Positions 45,758-58,120 of a DNA stretch of 64,000 bases are shown piece after piece. Position 1 is the stretch's first letter, and each line of letters opens with the position of its first letter. Made by a program: the position numbers and the translations under genes. The DNA lies in NCBI RefSeq assembly GCF_002221505.1, contig NZ_CP011036.1:310001-374000 (forward strand). The letters run 5' to 3'. The notes beneath the pieces are model-generated. The model saw nothing but the letters and a program-made list of their open reading frames with translations. It was not told where the DNA came from and searched no databases. The stretch comes from Pseudoalteromonas nigrifaciens (GTDB lineage: Bacteria; Pseudomonadota; Gammaproteobacteria; Enterobacterales; Alteromonadaceae).

Positions 45758-46789
45758 ATGCGCGTGGCTGATTTTAGCTTTGACCTTCCCGACGAATTAA
45801 TTGCTCGTTTTCCTAAGCAAGACAGAACAAGTAGCCGCTTATTGAGCCTAGATGGCCCAAGTGGTGTAGTTGAGCACAAAGTATTTAGTGATTTGCTTGA
45901 ATTAGTTAACGAAAATGACTTGTTGGTGTTTAATAACACGCGAGTAATACCTGCCCGTATGTTTGGTCAAAAAGCGTCAGGCGGAAAAGTTGAAGTATTA
46001 GTAGAGCGTGTGCTTGATGAGCATAGAGTGCTGGCACATGTGCGCGCGAGTAAATCGCTAAAGCCAGGCAACGAAGTAATTCTTGAAGGCAAGGCAAAAG
46101 CAACCATGGTTGCGCGTCACGATACCTTATTTGAGCTGGAGTTTGAGCATAGCCAAAACGTACTCGATATATTAAATGATATTGGCCATATGCCATTACC
46201 GCCGTATATAGATCGCCCTGATAACGAAGCCGATCGTGAGCGTTATCAAACCGTGTACGGCGAAAAGCCTGGAGCGGTTGCGGCTCCTACCGCCGGTTTG
46301 CATTTTGACGATAAGTTAATGACCGCGCTAAAAAATAAAGGCGTACAAATGGCTTTTGTTACACTGCATGTGGGAGCGGGGACGTTTCAACCGGTGCGTG
46401 TTGCCACGGTAGATGAGCACATTATGCACTCAGAATACATAGAAGTGCCAGATGATGTGGTTGCTGCTGTAGCAAACACTAAAGCCAATGGTGGGCGTGT
46501 TATTGCCATAGGTACAACGTCTGTACGCTCTCTAGAATCGGCAGCAAAAGTACACGGTGGTAAGTTAGATACTTACTTTGGTGATACCGATATATTTATT
46601 TATCCGGGTTATCAATTTAATGTGGTTGATGCCATGATCACGAACTTTCACTTACCAGAGTCAACGCTTATTATGCTGGTAAGTGCCTTTGCCGGACAAA
46701 ACAATATTATGGGCGCATATAACACCGCCATAGAGCAGCAGTATCGTTTTTTTAGTTATGGCGATGCGATGTTTTTAACCCGTAAATAA
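45758..46789 (+). CDS. queA: S-adenosylmethionine:tRNA ribosyltransferase-isomerase
   Basis: 343 residues, full length. [40 protein letters not shown] and GAGTFQPVR are all conserved segments. QueA moves the ribosyl part of SAM to preQ1 in tRNA to give epoxyqueuosine, the step after Tgt. It is the first gene of the queA-tgt-yajC-secDF block, an old conserved cluster in gammaproteobacteria. Only 150 bp separate it from tgt. Confidence 0.97.
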   Translation: MRVADFSFDLPDELIARFPKQDRTSSRLLSLDGPSGVVEHKVFSDLLELVNENDLLVFNNTRVIPARMFGQKASGGKVEVLVERVLDEHRVLAHVRASKSLKPGNEVILEGKAKATMVARHDTLFELEFEHSQNVLDILNDIGHMPLPPYIDRPDNEADRERYQTVYGEKPGAVAAPTAGLHFDDKLMTALKNKGVQMAFVTLHVGAGTFQPVRVATVDEHIMHSEYIEVPDDVVAAVANTKANGGRVIAIGTTSVRSLESAAKVHGGKLDTYFGDTDIFIYPGYQFNVVDAMITNFHLPESTLIMLVSAFAGQNNIMGAYNTAIEQQYRFFSYGDAMFLTRK

Positions 46790-46867
46790 ACACCACAAAA
46801 TTTACTTGTTTAAGCTGGCTATTTGCTTTTAAATCAGCATTGAATTTACCGCAGTTAATAGTATTAA

Positions 46868-48067
<1,200 letters not shown>

Positions 48068-48093
48068 ATTTTAAAAATTAAAGAGGAAGTATC

Positions 48094-48429
48094 ATGAGTT
48101 TATTTATTTCGAATGCCCACGCAAGTACTGGTTCTGCATCTGCCGGTGGCGGAATGGAAATGCTAATAATGTTAGCTATTTTCGGTTTGGTTTTTTACTT
48201 TTTGATTTATCGCCCGCAAGCTAAGCGTGTTAAAGAGCATAAAAGCTTAATGAGCGCGATGGCTAAAGGTGATGAAGTACTTACCCAAGGCGGTTTAGTG
48301 GGTAAAATAGTAAAAATTGCAGATGATAAAGATTTTGTTGTTATCTCATTAAACGAGCAAGCAGAAGTAACAGTACAAAAATCAGCCGTAACTGCGGTAT
48401 TGCCAAAAGGCACAATGAAGTCGCTATAA
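48094..48429 (+). CDS. yajC: Sec translocon accessory protein YajC
   Basis: 111 residues. One membrane helix ([20 protein letters not shown]) followed by [29 protein letters not shown] and [16 protein letters not shown], the YajC pattern. It forms a complex with SecD and SecF. The SecD start comes 19 bp later. A Gly/Ser-rich N-terminal linker ([14 protein letters not shown]) precedes the helix. Confidence 0.96.
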   Translation: MSLFISNAHASTGSASAGGGMEMLIMLAIFGLVFYFLIYRPQAKRVKEHKSLMSAMAKGDEVLTQGGLVGKIVKIADDKDFVVISLNEQAEVTVQKSAVTAVLPKGTMKSL

Positions 48430-48448
48430 AAATAATAAGGACGACCCC

Positions 48449-50308
48449 GTGTTAAACAAGTTTCCACTTTGGAAGTATTTACTTGTTTTAGCTGTGGTAG
48501 CCGTTGGCCTTTTATACGCCTCTCCAAACTTGTATGGTCGCGATCCGGCTATACAAGTTTCTGGCGCTAAAGGTGCTGATGTTGATCTCAGTGTAATAGA
48601 CAAAGTAAACGCAACCCTCAAAAAACATAACGTTAGTGTTAAATCAACGAAACTCGAAGATGGGCAAATACTCGTTCGCTTTAGAAACGTTGAAGAGCAG
48701 CTAAAAGCGCAAGATTTATTGCGTAACTCTCTTAGCGATGATTACATTTCTGCTATAAACATGGCTCCAGCGCAACCAGCTTGGTTAAAAGCGGTTGGCG
48801 GCAACCCAATGAAGCTAGGCCTAGACTTAAGTGGTGGTGTGCATTTCACCATGGAAATTGACATGGCGACAGCCGTTGATAACCAGCTTGAGCAAATGGA
48901 AGAAGACTTTCGTAGCGACCTACGTGAAGAAAAACTTCGTTATCGCAGTGTTCGCCGTGTAGCGGGCTCTGATCGTATGCGTGTAGAAATGCGCAGCGAA
49001 GAAGATAAAGACGCTGCAGAGCGCTTCTTAAAGACGCAGTATCCATTAAATGTATACATAGATGATAGCAGTAACGATAACGCATTTTATGCGACTATGA
49101 GTGAGCAAAAACTCAAAGAAATTCGTGATTACGCTATCAAGCAAAACGAAACGATTATTCGTAACCGTATTAACCAAATTGGTGTTGCTGAGCCAAACGT
49201 ACAGCGCCAAGGTGCTGAGCGAATTATTGTGCAACTACCCGGCATTCAAGATACTGCTCGTGCTAAAGAGATTTTAGGCGCAACGGCCACACTTGAGTTT
49301 CGCGAAGTAGAAGAAAACGCCGATATTAGCGCTGCTGCTCAAGGTCGTATCCCACCGGGTACTGAAATGATCATGAGCCGTGACGGTTACCCTGTGGTAC
49401 TTAAAAAACGTATTATTCTTGAAGGTAGCCATATTACTGGCGCGCAATCAGGTAGCGATGAATACCAACGCCCGCAAGTAAGTATTACGCTAGATAGCAA
49501 AGGTGGGGCAAAAATGAATGCCTTTACCAAGCGAGCTATTGGTAAGCGCATGGCCACGGTATTTATTGAATACAAACCATCAGGTAAAAAAGATGCCGAC
49601 GGTAAAGCGCTTCCGCCTATTAAGGTTGAAGAAGTTATTAACGTAGCAACTATTCAAGCACGCCTTGATCGCTCGTTCCGTATTACCGGTATTGATAACC
49701 CAGCAGAAGCACATAACTTAAGCTTATTACTACGTGCTGGTGCACTTGTAGCGCCAATTCAAATAGTTGAAGAGCGCACCGTAGGGCCAAGCTTAGGGCA
49801 AGAAAACATTGAAGCAGGTATGACCGCGGTAGCACTTGGTTTTGCATTCGTACTTGCATTTATGCTTATTTACTACAAAGGCTTTGGCATGGTTGCTAAC
49901 CTTGCGCTTGCTGCTAACTTAGTACTTATTATTGGTGTTATGTCGTTAATTCCAGGCGCAACGCTTACTCTGCCAGGTATTGCCGGTATTGTACTAACCG
50001 TAGGTATGGCGGTTGATGCCAACGTACTTATTTTTGAACGTATTCGTGAAGAGCTGGCCGATGGCCGTAGCCCTCAACAAGCCGTTCATTTTGGTTATGA
50101 CAGTGCATTTAGCACTATTTTTGATGCTAATATCACCACCTTAATTGCTGCCGTTATTTTGTTTGCTGTTGGCACTGGCCCAATTGCAGGCTTTGCGGTT
50201 ACGTTAGCAATTGGTATTTTAACGTCAATGTTTACAGCTATTGTTGGTACGCGCGCGATTATCAACTTATTTATCGGCGGTAAACGTGTTGATAAACTTT
50301 CAATTTAA
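48449..50308 (+). CDS. secD: protein translocase subunit SecD
   Basis: 619 residues from a GTG with AAGGA 8 nt upstream. N-terminal helix ([20 protein letters not shown]), a large periplasmic P1 head region, then five helices with [12 protein letters not shown] and [14 protein letters not shown]. SecD/SecF use the proton gradient to pull proteins across the inner membrane after SecA action. The stop is 9 bp before secF. Confidence 0.97.
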   Translation: MLNKFPLWKYLLVLAVVAVGLLYASPNLYGRDPAIQVSGAKGADVDLSVIDKVNATLKKHNVSVKSTKLEDGQILVRFRNVEEQLKAQDLLRNSLSDDYISAINMAPAQPAWLKAVGGNPMKLGLDLSGGVHFTMEIDMATAVDNQLEQMEEDFRSDLREEKLRYRSVRRVAGSDRMRVEMRSEEDKDAAERFLKTQYPLNVYIDDSSNDNAFYATMSEQKLKEIRDYAIKQNETIIRNRINQIGVAEPNVQRQGAERIIVQLPGIQDTARAKEILGATATLEFREVEENADISAAAQGRIPPGTEMIMSRDGYPVVLKKRIILEGSHITGAQSGSDEYQRPQVSITLDSKGGAKMNAFTKRAIGKRMATVFIEYKPSGKKDADGKALPPIKVEEVINVATIQARLDRSFRITGIDNPAEAHNLSLLLRAGALVAPIQIVEERTVGPSLGQENIEAGMTAVALGFAFVLAFMLIYYKGFGMVANLALAANLVLIIGVMSLIPGATLTLPGIAGIVLTVGMAVDANVLIFERIREELADGRSPQQAVHFGYDSAFSTIFDANITTLIAAVILFAVGTGPIAGFAVTLAIGILTSMFTAIVGTRAIINLFIGGKRVDKLSI

Positions 50309-50317
50309 GGAGTAGCC

Positions 50318-51265
50318 ATGCAAATTTTAAAATTGGGTAGCAAAACCCTACGTTTCATGTCTCTTCGTAAAGTGGCAATGGGTTTTTCAACGTTATTAAT
50401 TTTAGCGTCATTTATAGCGATTTTTACTAAAGGCTTAAACTTTGGTTTAGACTTTACCGGTGGTACTGCCGTTGAAGTTGGCTTTTCGCAACCTGCAGAT
50501 CTTAAAAAGGTGCGTGATGTACTTGCCGAAAATGGTTTTGCAGATGCATCGGTACAATTGTTTGGTTCAAGCCAAGAAATTTTAGTTCGTTTAGCGCCGC
50601 GCGGCGATGACGTAAAAGCTGAAGTTATTGGTAACCAAGTTATTGCTGCACTAAAGCTAGCAGACGAAAGCGTAGTAATGCGCCGTATTGAGTTTGTTGG
50701 CCCAAGCGTAGGTGAAGATTTAAAAGAGCAGGGTGGCCTGGCCATGTTAACTGCACTTATTTGTATCTTGATTTATGTAGCGTTTCGCTTTGAATGGCGT
50801 TTTGCAGTAGGCGCTGTAAGTGGCTTAATTCACGATGTTATTATTACCGTAGGCTTATTTTCGGTATTAGGTTTAGAGTTCGATTTAACCATATTAGCGG
50901 CTATATTAGCGGTAATAGGTTACTCACTAAACGATACCATTGTAGTATCTGACCGTATTCGTGAAAACTTTCGCAAAGTGCGTATTGATGACACGATAGA
51001 AATTATCGATATGTCTTTAACACAAACGCTTAATCGTACCTTAGTAACGTCAATTACCACTATTTTAGTATTAATTGCCTTGTTTATTTGGGGCGGTCAA
51101 ACCATTCATGGCTTTGCTACAGCATTGTTATTTGGTGTGTTTATTGGTACTTATTCATCTATTTACGTTGCCAGCTCAGTTGCTATTGCACTTGGCGTCA
51201 GTAAAGAAGATTTAATACCAGAAGTGATTGAAAAAGAAGGTGCTGATCTAGACGCTATGCCGTAA
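50318..51265 (+). CDS. secF: protein translocase subunit SecF
   Basis: 315 residues. GLNFGLDFTGGTAVEV matches the conserved D1 segment, and YSLNDTIVVSDRIRENF with LNRTLVTSITT the D4/D5 helices. AAGGAG before the ATG. It ends the operon; a terminator follows at 51286. Together with SecD and YajC it aids preprotein export. Confidence 0.97.
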   Translation: MQILKLGSKTLRFMSLRKVAMGFSTLLILASFIAIFTKGLNFGLDFTGGTAVEVGFSQPADLKKVRDVLAENGFADASVQLFGSSQEILVRLAPRGDDVKAEVIGNQVIAALKLADESVVMRRIEFVGPSVGEDLKEQGGLAMLTALICILIYVAFRFEWRFAVGAVSGLIHDVIITVGLFSVLGLEFDLTILAAILAVIGYSLNDTIVVSDRIRENFRKVRIDDTIEIIDMSLTQTLNRTLVTSITTILVLIALFIWGGQTIHGFATALLFGVFIGTYSSIYVASSVAIALGVSKEDLIPEVIEKEGADLDAMP

Positions 51266-51285
51266 TAGATTTGTGAGCCGATATT

Positions 51286-51309
51286 AACCGCCCATCTGGG
51301 CGGTTTTTT
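51286..51309 (+). terminator. terminator after secF
   Basis: AACCGCCCATCTGGGCGGTT then six T, about 20 bp after the secF stop. The stem is 8-9 bp and GC-rich. Confidence 0.9.
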
Positions 51310-51500
51310 ATTGTCTGCACTAAAGCCAAGTATTCAATACATTAACTACCACTGCTTTACTCTTAAATAAAACGATGCCATTTTATTTGTGGTATTAACA
51401 CTTATCATACTGAAGCTGCGCTAAAGGATAAAAAGCGAGATACAAAGTTAATTGTTTCACTAAGCAGTTTAATCGTCATAAATAATTTTTTGCAGACAAC

Positions 51501-51526
51501 AAAAAAGGAGCCTAAGCTCCTTTTTT
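51501..51526. terminator. terminator of suhB
   Basis: AAAAAAGGAGCCTAAGCTCCTTTTTT, a palindrome 17 bp past the suhB stop. The long A- and T-runs allow termination from both sides. Confidence 0.9.
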
Positions 51527-51543
51527 AAACCATGCAGTTTTTA

Positions 51544-52347
51544 TTAACGAAGTAATGACTCAGTTAATACAGGGCGAATTTCGCGAATTATTGCTTGAGT
51601 TAGCTTAGGTGCGCCACAGATAATGTTACCACTATTGTTATAGTTTACGCCGCCAGCAAAATCTACAACCATGCCGCCTGCTTCTTTTACTAATAGCTCG
51701 CCTGCAGCAGTATCCCAAGGTTTTAAACCAATTTCGAAAAAGCCATCAACGCGTCCAGCAGCAACATAAGCCATGTCTAGCGCAGCAGAGCCCGCACGAC
51801 GGATATCAGCTGTATGTATGAATAAAGCTTTAAACGCTTCTGTGTATGCATCTAGGTGTTGTTTTTGCTTGAAAGGGAAGCCAGTAGCTAAGATTGAACC
51901 GCCTAAATCAACTGTTTTAGAAACGCGTAAACGTTTGCTATTAAGTTGTGCGCCTTGACCACGAGAGGCAGTGAAAAGCTCACCACGAATTGGATCATAA
52001 ATAACGGCTTGGTCTAAACGACCTTTTACTTTAAGTGCGATAGAAACCGCAAAATGAGGAATACCCTTGATGAAGTTAGTTGTGCCATCAAGCGGGTCAA
52101 CAATCCATTGGTAATCTGCATCCTTACCTTTATGCTCGCCTAATTCTTCACCAACAATGCAGTGATCAGGGTAAGAGCGTAAAATGGTGTCGCGAATTAT
52201 AGCTTCAGCTTCTTTATCAATGTTAGTCACTAAATCGTTAGTGCCTTTTTGTTGAACTTCAACTTTTGATAAATCTTCACTTGCACGAAGTATAATTTTG
52301 CCTGCGTTACGCGCAGCGCGAACCGCAATGTTTAACATTGGATGCAT
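51544..52347 (-). CDS. suhB: inositol-1-monophosphatase SuhB
   Basis: 267 residues from ATG 52347 (MHPMLNIAVRAARNAGKIIL, AAAGGTAATACC upstream); the longer frame upstream is not conserved. Mg-binding motifs are visible: GEELGEHKG, WIVDPLDGTTNFIKG, and WDTAAGELLVKEAGG. It hydrolyses inositol-1-phosphate and in E. coli also joins the ribosomal antitermination complex. It is convergent to secF and monocistronic. Confidence 0.95.
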   Translation of the reverse strand: MHPMLNIAVRAARNAGKIILRASEDLSKVEVQQKGTNDLVTNIDKEAEAIIRDTILRSYPDHCIVGEELGEHKGKDADYQWIVDPLDGTTNFIKGIPHFAVSIALKVKGRLDQAVIYDPIRGELFTASRGQGAQLNSKRLRVSKTVDLGGSILATGFPFKQKQHLDAYTEAFKALFIHTADIRRAGSAALDMAYVAAGRVDGFFEIGLKPWDTAAGELLVKEAGGMVVDFAGGVNYNNSGNIICGAPKLTQAIIREIRPVLTESLLR

Positions 52348-52617
52348 GGTATTACCTTTGGGTTGTAAAAGAACGTTTATATATTTTAGCTGGCGTATTT
52401 TAGCGACTTTTGCCATAAAGTAAACAACAAAGCCTAAATACTTTTGTTTGTTTTTTGTACTTACTTGATGTGCAGGGCATTTTATACAAATTCAGCATTG
52501 ATGAATCTGCAAAGCACTTTTTAAATGTGTTCTAGTGCTTTAAAAATTTAGCATGTTTTTTACTCTTTAACCTGGGCCCAAGTTAAAAGCTATGAACATG
52601 CTTTTATAGGTAGTTCA

Positions 52618-53283
52618 TCACATTGGAGTACCACTTTTACCACCAAGTTGGGTTTTTAATTGGTTAGCAAAGCTAATAAATTTTTCTTTAATGGTGCGCT
52701 TAATCTTTATTTCTACCGAGCCCATAATAGCCTTTCCCTCAATATGGATGGTCGGGCCTTGATGCTTGTTAAGTGCCACTGTTTTATTTTCAACACTACT
52801 AATAATGCTAAACATTTTTGATACTACATTAACGTGTTCTGGTACGTATATTTCATCACTGCCAAAAATACAGTTAACATGAATCGTTATCTCTTGGTGG
52901 GTAAAAATAGCATCGGTAAAATCAAGTACTACCGAGCCCATAAAGTTAGTCAGGTAAATATTTTTAGGCACAATCCACTGGCCACTTCTTTCATTGGAGC
53001 CTAAAATACTGCGTAATGTAAAGTCACTCTGGCTAAATTGCTGAGCGCTGTAATTGGGTGAAAATTGCGAATGTTTTTGGGCATTATATTGCTGATCAGT
53101 ATTAAGGGTTAAATCCTCAACTAAGCTAACAAGGACTTCATTATTATTTGTAGCCATTGCCTCATCTAAACGCCTTTCAAATGCTTCTACAGAAATAACT
53201 CCGTGGCTGTAATTATAAATTAGTTGATCAATCACTTCTTCACGCACTTGCTCTTGCGGGCGGTCTGTTATTTTTACGCTCAT
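52618..53283 (-). CDS. DUF1707/LiaF-type domain protein
   Basis: 221 residues without signal peptide. The N-terminal ~60 residues (QVREEVIDQLIYNYSHGVIS VEAFERRL, split) are a short helical DUF1707/SHOCT-like module, as in cell-wall stress regulators. A linker follows and the C-terminal half is a beta-helix of the LiaF (DUF2154) kind, with repeated strands DFTDAIFTHQEITIHVNCIF, GSDEIYVPEHVNVVS. Gram-positive LiaF modulates antibiotic-response kinases, but the role here is open. It is divergent to the BON gene and has its own promoter region. Confidence 0.75.
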   Translation of the reverse strand: MSVKITDRPQEQVREEVIDQLIYNYSHGVISVEAFERRLDEAMATNNNEVLVSLVEDLTLNTDQQYNAQKHSQFSPNYSAQQFSQSDFTLRSILGSNERSGQWIVPKNIYLTNFMGSVVLDFTDAIFTHQEITIHVNCIFGSDEIYVPEHVNVVSKMFSIISSVENKTVALNKHQGPTIHIEGKAIMGSVEIKIKRTIKEKFISFANQLKTQLGGKSGTPM

Positions 53284-53450
53284 TAGGGTATTCCTTTTAT
53301 TTTACTATTGTCACTATATAAGCAAAGCATATACCAAAAATATTATTGTTATTAATCAGCTTGTTATGTTTTTAGCCTATTTGTGACTTTGTTATATTAA
53401 CGATCCATTAACCAAAATGGTAATTATCTAGTTATTTTCACTACTGAGAA

Positions 53451-53477
53451 CTTTTTACCGATAAGTCGGTAAAAAAG
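53451..53477. promoter_or_regulatory. hairpin between the divergent DUF1707 and BON genes
   Basis: CTTTTTACCGATAAGTCGGTAAAAAAG is a palindrome with an 11-bp stem. It lies in the leader of the BON gene, ~120 bp upstream. Its T-run makes a terminator possible, so it may act as an attenuator or as an operator. Confidence 0.45.
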
Positions 53478-53597
53478 TGATGTATACAAAGTAAAGTTAT
53501 TTTATATCCCGCCTTAAGTTCATGATTTTACTTGTTTATTAAAGTTGGCCTAAAGCTGGCATTAATTAAAGTGTCTTTAATCAAAAGGAGAAAGATT

Positions 53598-54161
53598 ATG
53601 AAAACATTTAACAAATCTATCATTGCGGCGTTAGTTTTAGGTACTACGGCTATGGGTGCTCAAGCGAGCAGCTGGGAAAATGAAAGTAAAGATGCTTGGA
53701 TTGATGGTAAGGCTGAAACAGTACTTCTTATGAACACTAACCTCAATAACTTTGACATCAACACTGATGTAAAAAATGGCAAAGTTATACTAACAGGTAA
53801 AGTTAATAGCGAACTCGACAAAGAGTTAGCAGAAGAACTTGTACTGAGTTTAGATGGTGTAACCGATGTTGATAACCAGCTTACTGTTGTGAAAAACATG
53901 AACAGTAAAAGCCATGACAACATGAAAGATGATGATGGTAGCGGCTTAACCGACGCTAAAATTACCACAGTCATCACAACGCGTTATTTATTTAACTCAG
54001 AAGTTGGTGGTACAAACATTGATGTAGATACTGACAACGGTGTAGTTACTCTTACCGGTACAGTGAACTCAGATGCTGAAAAACAGCTTGCAGTAAAAAT
54101 TGCTAAAAATGCAGAAGATGTTCGCGATGTAGTAGATAAACTAACGATAGTTGCAAAGTAA
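53598..54161 (+). CDS. periplasmic protein with two BON domains
   Basis: 187 residues. Signal peptide MKTFNKSIIAALVLGTTAMG, cleaved near AQA-SSWEN. Two BON domains (~32-96 and ~115-185) with GKVILTGKVNSELDKELAEE and GVVTLTGTVNSDAEKQLAVK. BON proteins such as OsmY bind phospholipids and are often osmotic stress proteins. The AGGAG at 9-10 nt upstream fixes the start at 53598. A terminator is after the gene. It precedes a YqaE gene that may also be stress related. Confidence 0.88.
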   Translation: MKTFNKSIIAALVLGTTAMGAQASSWENESKDAWIDGKAETVLLMNTNLNNFDINTDVKNGKVILTGKVNSELDKELAEELVLSLDGVTDVDNQLTVVKNMNSKSHDNMKDDDGSGLTDAKITTVITTRYLFNSEVGGTNIDVDTDNGVVTLTGTVNSDAEKQLAVKIAKNAEDVRDVVDKLTIVAK

Positions 54162-54174
54162 CATAGTATTTATA

Positions 54175-54197
54175 AAACCCAGCTCTGCTGGGTTTTT
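54175..54197 (+). terminator. terminator after the BON gene
   Basis: AAACCCAGC-TCT-GCTGGGTTTTT, 13 bp after the stop; 9-bp stem with T-run. Confidence 0.9.
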
Positions 54198-54236
54198 GCT
54201 TATAAGCTTTTTAGTTTATAAATAAGGAGAATATTT

Positions 54237-54395
54237 ATGGATATTATACGTATTATTTTTTCAATCTTACTGCCACCACTGGGAGTATTTTTACAGGTGG
54301 GTTTAGGCTTACATTTTTGGATAAATATTTTACTTACGTTGTTTGGTTACTTCCCTGGAGTAATACATGCAATATACATTATCGCAAAAAAATAA
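54237..54395 (+). CDS. YqaE/Pmp3-family small membrane protein
   Basis: 52 residues, MDIIRIIFSILLPPLGVFLQ then VGLGLHFWINILLTLFGYFP and GVIHAIYIIAKK. Two helices with the LPPLGV motif and GYFPGVIHA are clear marks of the UPF0057/Pmp3 family. Proteins of this group are induced by stress, salt or membrane damage; their molecular action is unknown. AAGGAG is 7 nt upstream of the ATG. The gene is too short for normal ORF cutoffs. Confidence 0.93.
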   Translation: MDIIRIIFSILLPPLGVFLQVGLGLHFWINILLTLFGYFPGVIHAIYIIAKK

Positions 54396-54702
54396 TTCAT
54401 TTCTGTTTGTCGCGTAATATAAGCTGTGAGTTGCTTGTTTAAAGCTCAATTTGTAAATTACGCGATATACAGCCTTCCATTTCACTTTTACTTAGCTGCC
54501 AGTATTAACCCTAAATTCTGCAAATTTTAATATTACACCCATAAAAAGATTACTATTTAAGCAGTTAGACCATTGATTGTTAAAATAAAGACTTTTGCTA
54601 GTGACAAGCCCCTAAAAACTTTTTATACTGCACCCCGCTTTAGTCGCTATGTGACTAAACGCTTCTTAAAAAATTAACTGTTTACAGTTATACAAAAAGT
54701 TG
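54396..54702. other. non-coding region before tRNA(CAU)
   Basis: About 307 bp without gene. CGCGTAAT at ~54414 pairs with ATTACGCG at ~54457, a wide inverted repeat. I see no clear promoter except a TATACTG-like box at ~54627 suitable for the tRNA. Confidence 0.4.
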
Positions 54703-54779
54703 GCCCCTTAGCTCAGTTGGTTAGAGCACACGACTCATAATCGTTAGGTCCCCAGTTCGAGTCTGGGAGGGGCCACCAC
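54703..54779 (+). tRNA. tRNA with anticodon CAT, most likely tRNA-Ile2 (lysidine-modified)
   Basis: 77-nt cloverleaf starting GGCCCCTTAGCTCAGTTGGT and ending AGGGGCCACCA. The anticodon CAT is at 54737-54739. The GGCCCC acceptor arm is like E. coli ileX rather than the GGCTACG of elongator metT, so I favour Ile2, decoded AUA after TilS lysidine modification. The 3' end with CCA is encoded. Confidence 0.9.
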
Positions 54780-55125
54780 TTTTACAAGCTTCCCAAGTAA
54801 ATACAAATATCTACTAACCGAAATTACCCTTTGATACTTCTCACAATAACAAAAAACTTAACTTATTAGAGCAACTAATTGTGAATAAAAAATTGTATGT
54901 ATTAAAAGATTAGCCTTACATCAAAGATGTTTCGTTCTATAAAGCTTTGATGCTTGTATTACCCTGTTTTACAGGGGGGGTCTTTATTAATAATACAAAA
55001 TAGATAATTTACCAATGGGAAAAAAGAGAACAGACTGCTTTTAAATATGAGGCTTACTCTGAATTTGAATCACTTGCGAATAACTACTTAAGTGACATAC
55101 TGGGTAGAGATGATTAAGGCTTTAT
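54780..55125. other. region between tRNA and the zeta operon
   Basis: No intact gene. CATCAAAG (54919-54926) and CTTTGATG (54945-54952) form an 8-bp inverted repeat, and CCCTGTTTTACAGGG near 54962-54976 a second hairpin. One frame (from GTG 54881) shows stretches such as SFYKALMLVLPCFTGG but has TAG at 54911 and 55001, so any gene there is dead. Confidence 0.4.
55004..55117 (+). pseudogene. C-terminal remnant of a possible zeta-partner antitoxin
   Basis: The frame after TAG at 55001 encodes YQWEKREQTAFKYEAYSEFE and SLANNYLSDILGRDD, ending at TAA 55115. It is helical and acidic and stands 8 bp before the zeta toxin start, the place where the antitoxin gene lies in zeta operons. There is no good start codon, so it is truncated or uses a rare one. 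Assigned by position; the family is not recognised. Confidence 0.45.
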
Positions 55126-55179
55126 ATGACACCAGAAGAACTAGAGCAGCAGGCTATAACTTTTGCAAAAAGCAATAGA
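55126..55179 (+). pseudogene. 5' fragment of zeta toxin gene, cut off by IS21
   Basis: ATG 55126 (AAGG 7 nt upstream) encodes MTPEELEQQAITFAKSNR and then reaches the IS21 left end at 55180. Joined across the element using one ATAGA copy, it continues in frame into TRIARKLTDKNEF of the 3' part (57126 on). The complete toxin would have been 241 residues. Confidence 0.85.
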
Positions 55180-55230
55180 TGTCAACAACAACCGAAAAGT
55201 GATCCACTCCACCATTTGAATATTGATCCA

Positions 55231-57059
<1,829 letters not shown>

Positions 57060-57092
57060 TTAAGTTAACTGGATCAGATTTCAATTGTTGAA

Positions 57093-57797
57093 GTGGATCA
57101 TTTTTGCATTGCTGGTAACAATAGAACACGTATAGCTCGCAAACTAACAGATAAAAACGAGTTCCCTTCAGACATAAGGCCTGTTTCTGTTTTTATGTCA
57201 GGTTCACCAGGTGCAGGTAAAACTGAGACATCAAAAGCTTTTTTAGAAGAAATTGGAGCTGATAATGTACTAAGGCTTGATCCTGATGAGCTAAGAGAGC
57301 TTATACCTGGTTATTCAGGTGATAACTCGTATTTATTTCATCGCGCAGTTTCTTTTATCGTAGAGCGGACACTTGACCATGCGTTTAAAAACAAGCAGTC
57401 TTTTTTGTTAGATGGAACTTTGGCAAGCTATGATGTTGCAAAAAAGAATATTGAACGCTCTATTCGCAAGGGAAGGCAGGTACTTATTTTGTTTGTATAT
57501 CAGAAGCCAGAACTCGCTTGGGAGTTCGTTGAGGCAAGAGAAAAGCTAGAAGGGCGTAGAATTCTACCAAATATCTTCATTGATCAGTTCTTTGCCTCTC
57601 AGGAGGTTATAAGGGAGCTTAAGTTAAATTTTGGTAGTCAAATACAAGTTGATTTATTAGTTAAAAATAACAAAGGTAAAACTCGTTTTTATCACGGTAA
57701 TGTTCAGGCTATAGAGCATCATTTAGATGAAAAATTCACTAGAGAAGATCTGGAGAGCCTGATAGAATCACCATCCAGCTCAAAAAACGAGCTTTAG
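57093..57797 (+). CDS. zeta toxin, 3' part, re-opened from a GTG inside the IS21 end
   Basis: 234 residues, of which 224 (from the Arg of the shared ATAGA) belong to the toxin. Walker A GSPGAGKTETS near residue 57, and LDPDELRELIPGYSG and FLLDGTLASYDVAKKNIERS, are typical of zeta/UDP-GlcNAc kinase toxins. All core motifs are downstream of the IS, so the only loss is the first 17 residues; they are replaced by MDHFCIAGNN from the IS end. There is no good ribosome site before the GTG at 57093. Zeta toxins poison wall synthesis by phosphorylating UDP-GlcNAc. Whether this form is made or is active is unknown. Confidence 0.8.
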   Translation: MDHFCIAGNNRTRIARKLTDKNEFPSDIRPVSVFMSGSPGAGKTETSKAFLEEIGADNVLRLDPDELRELIPGYSGDNSYLFHRAVSFIVERTLDHAFKNKQSFLLDGTLASYDVAKKNIERSIRKGRQVLILFVYQKPELAWEFVEAREKLEGRRILPNIFIDQFFASQEVIRELKLNFGSQIQVDLLVKNNKGKTRFYHGNVQAIEHHLDEKFTREDLESLIESPSSSKNEL

Positions 57798-57805
57798 GAG
57801 AGTTT

Positions 57806-57973
57806 ATGTTTTCAAATTTAATTAAGCCAAAGCCAACGCAAAACTCTAAGCTTTCAGACTTTGTGTTAGATTCTAGCTCAAGCGAGAAGAAGCGAGTTTA
57901 TAGCCAAGTTATTGAGCGAGCTATTTCTTCCCAGGTTCAAGTCGTAAATAAAGCTTCAGCTATCCAAAGATAA
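57806..57973 (+). CDS. small third gene of the zeta operon, unknown function
   Basis: 55 residues, MFSNLIKPKPTQNSKLSDFV then LDSSSSEKKRVYSQVIERAI and a short basic end. The start has TAGGAGAG 4-5 nt upstream and is 8 bp after the toxin stop, so it belongs to the same operon. The helix ERAISSQVQVVN might contact DNA or another protein. I do not recognise the family. A terminator follows. Confidence 0.65.
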   Translation: MFSNLIKPKPTQNSKLSDFVLDSSSSEKKRVYSQVIERAISSQVQVVNKASAIQR

Positions 57974-57977
57974 TTAG

Positions 57978-58003
57978 TAAAAAGTCCCAACAAGGGACTT
58001 TTT
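57978..58003 (+). terminator. terminator of the zeta operon
   Basis: AAAAAGTCCCAACAAGGGACTTTTT: 10-bp stem with T-run, right after the 55-residue gene. Confidence 0.88.
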
Positions 58004-58058
58004 ACTGTTTAGAAATCTATGTCATTTTAGTAGCATTAAGAAAACAGGAGTGACATAT

Positions 58059-58106
58059 GATTCATCCCTGCGGCATTACTTCGTTCTGAACACTGGGTTT
58101 TCTCGG
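58059..58106. repeat. solo 48-bp end related to the IS200/IS605 element
   Basis: GATTCATCCC at its start and GGGTTTTCTCGG at its end are identical to the left end of the 20.2-22.0 kb element (21941-21988), with the same total length of 48 bp and about 35 identical bases. The palindrome in the middle is decayed. No transposase gene is attached. Confidence 0.6.
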
Positions 58107-58120
58107 CAGTATTCGATAAA

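Noticed and set aside
52510..52541. AAAGCACT...AGTGCTTT as the terminator of suhB or DUF1707
   Set aside because: It lies upstream of suhB and beyond the DUF1707 stop, and has no proper T-run; suhB has a better terminator at 51501.
54881..55000. Small gene ahead of the zeta operon
   Set aside because: Two in-frame TAG codons and no recognised protein; only noted as region content.
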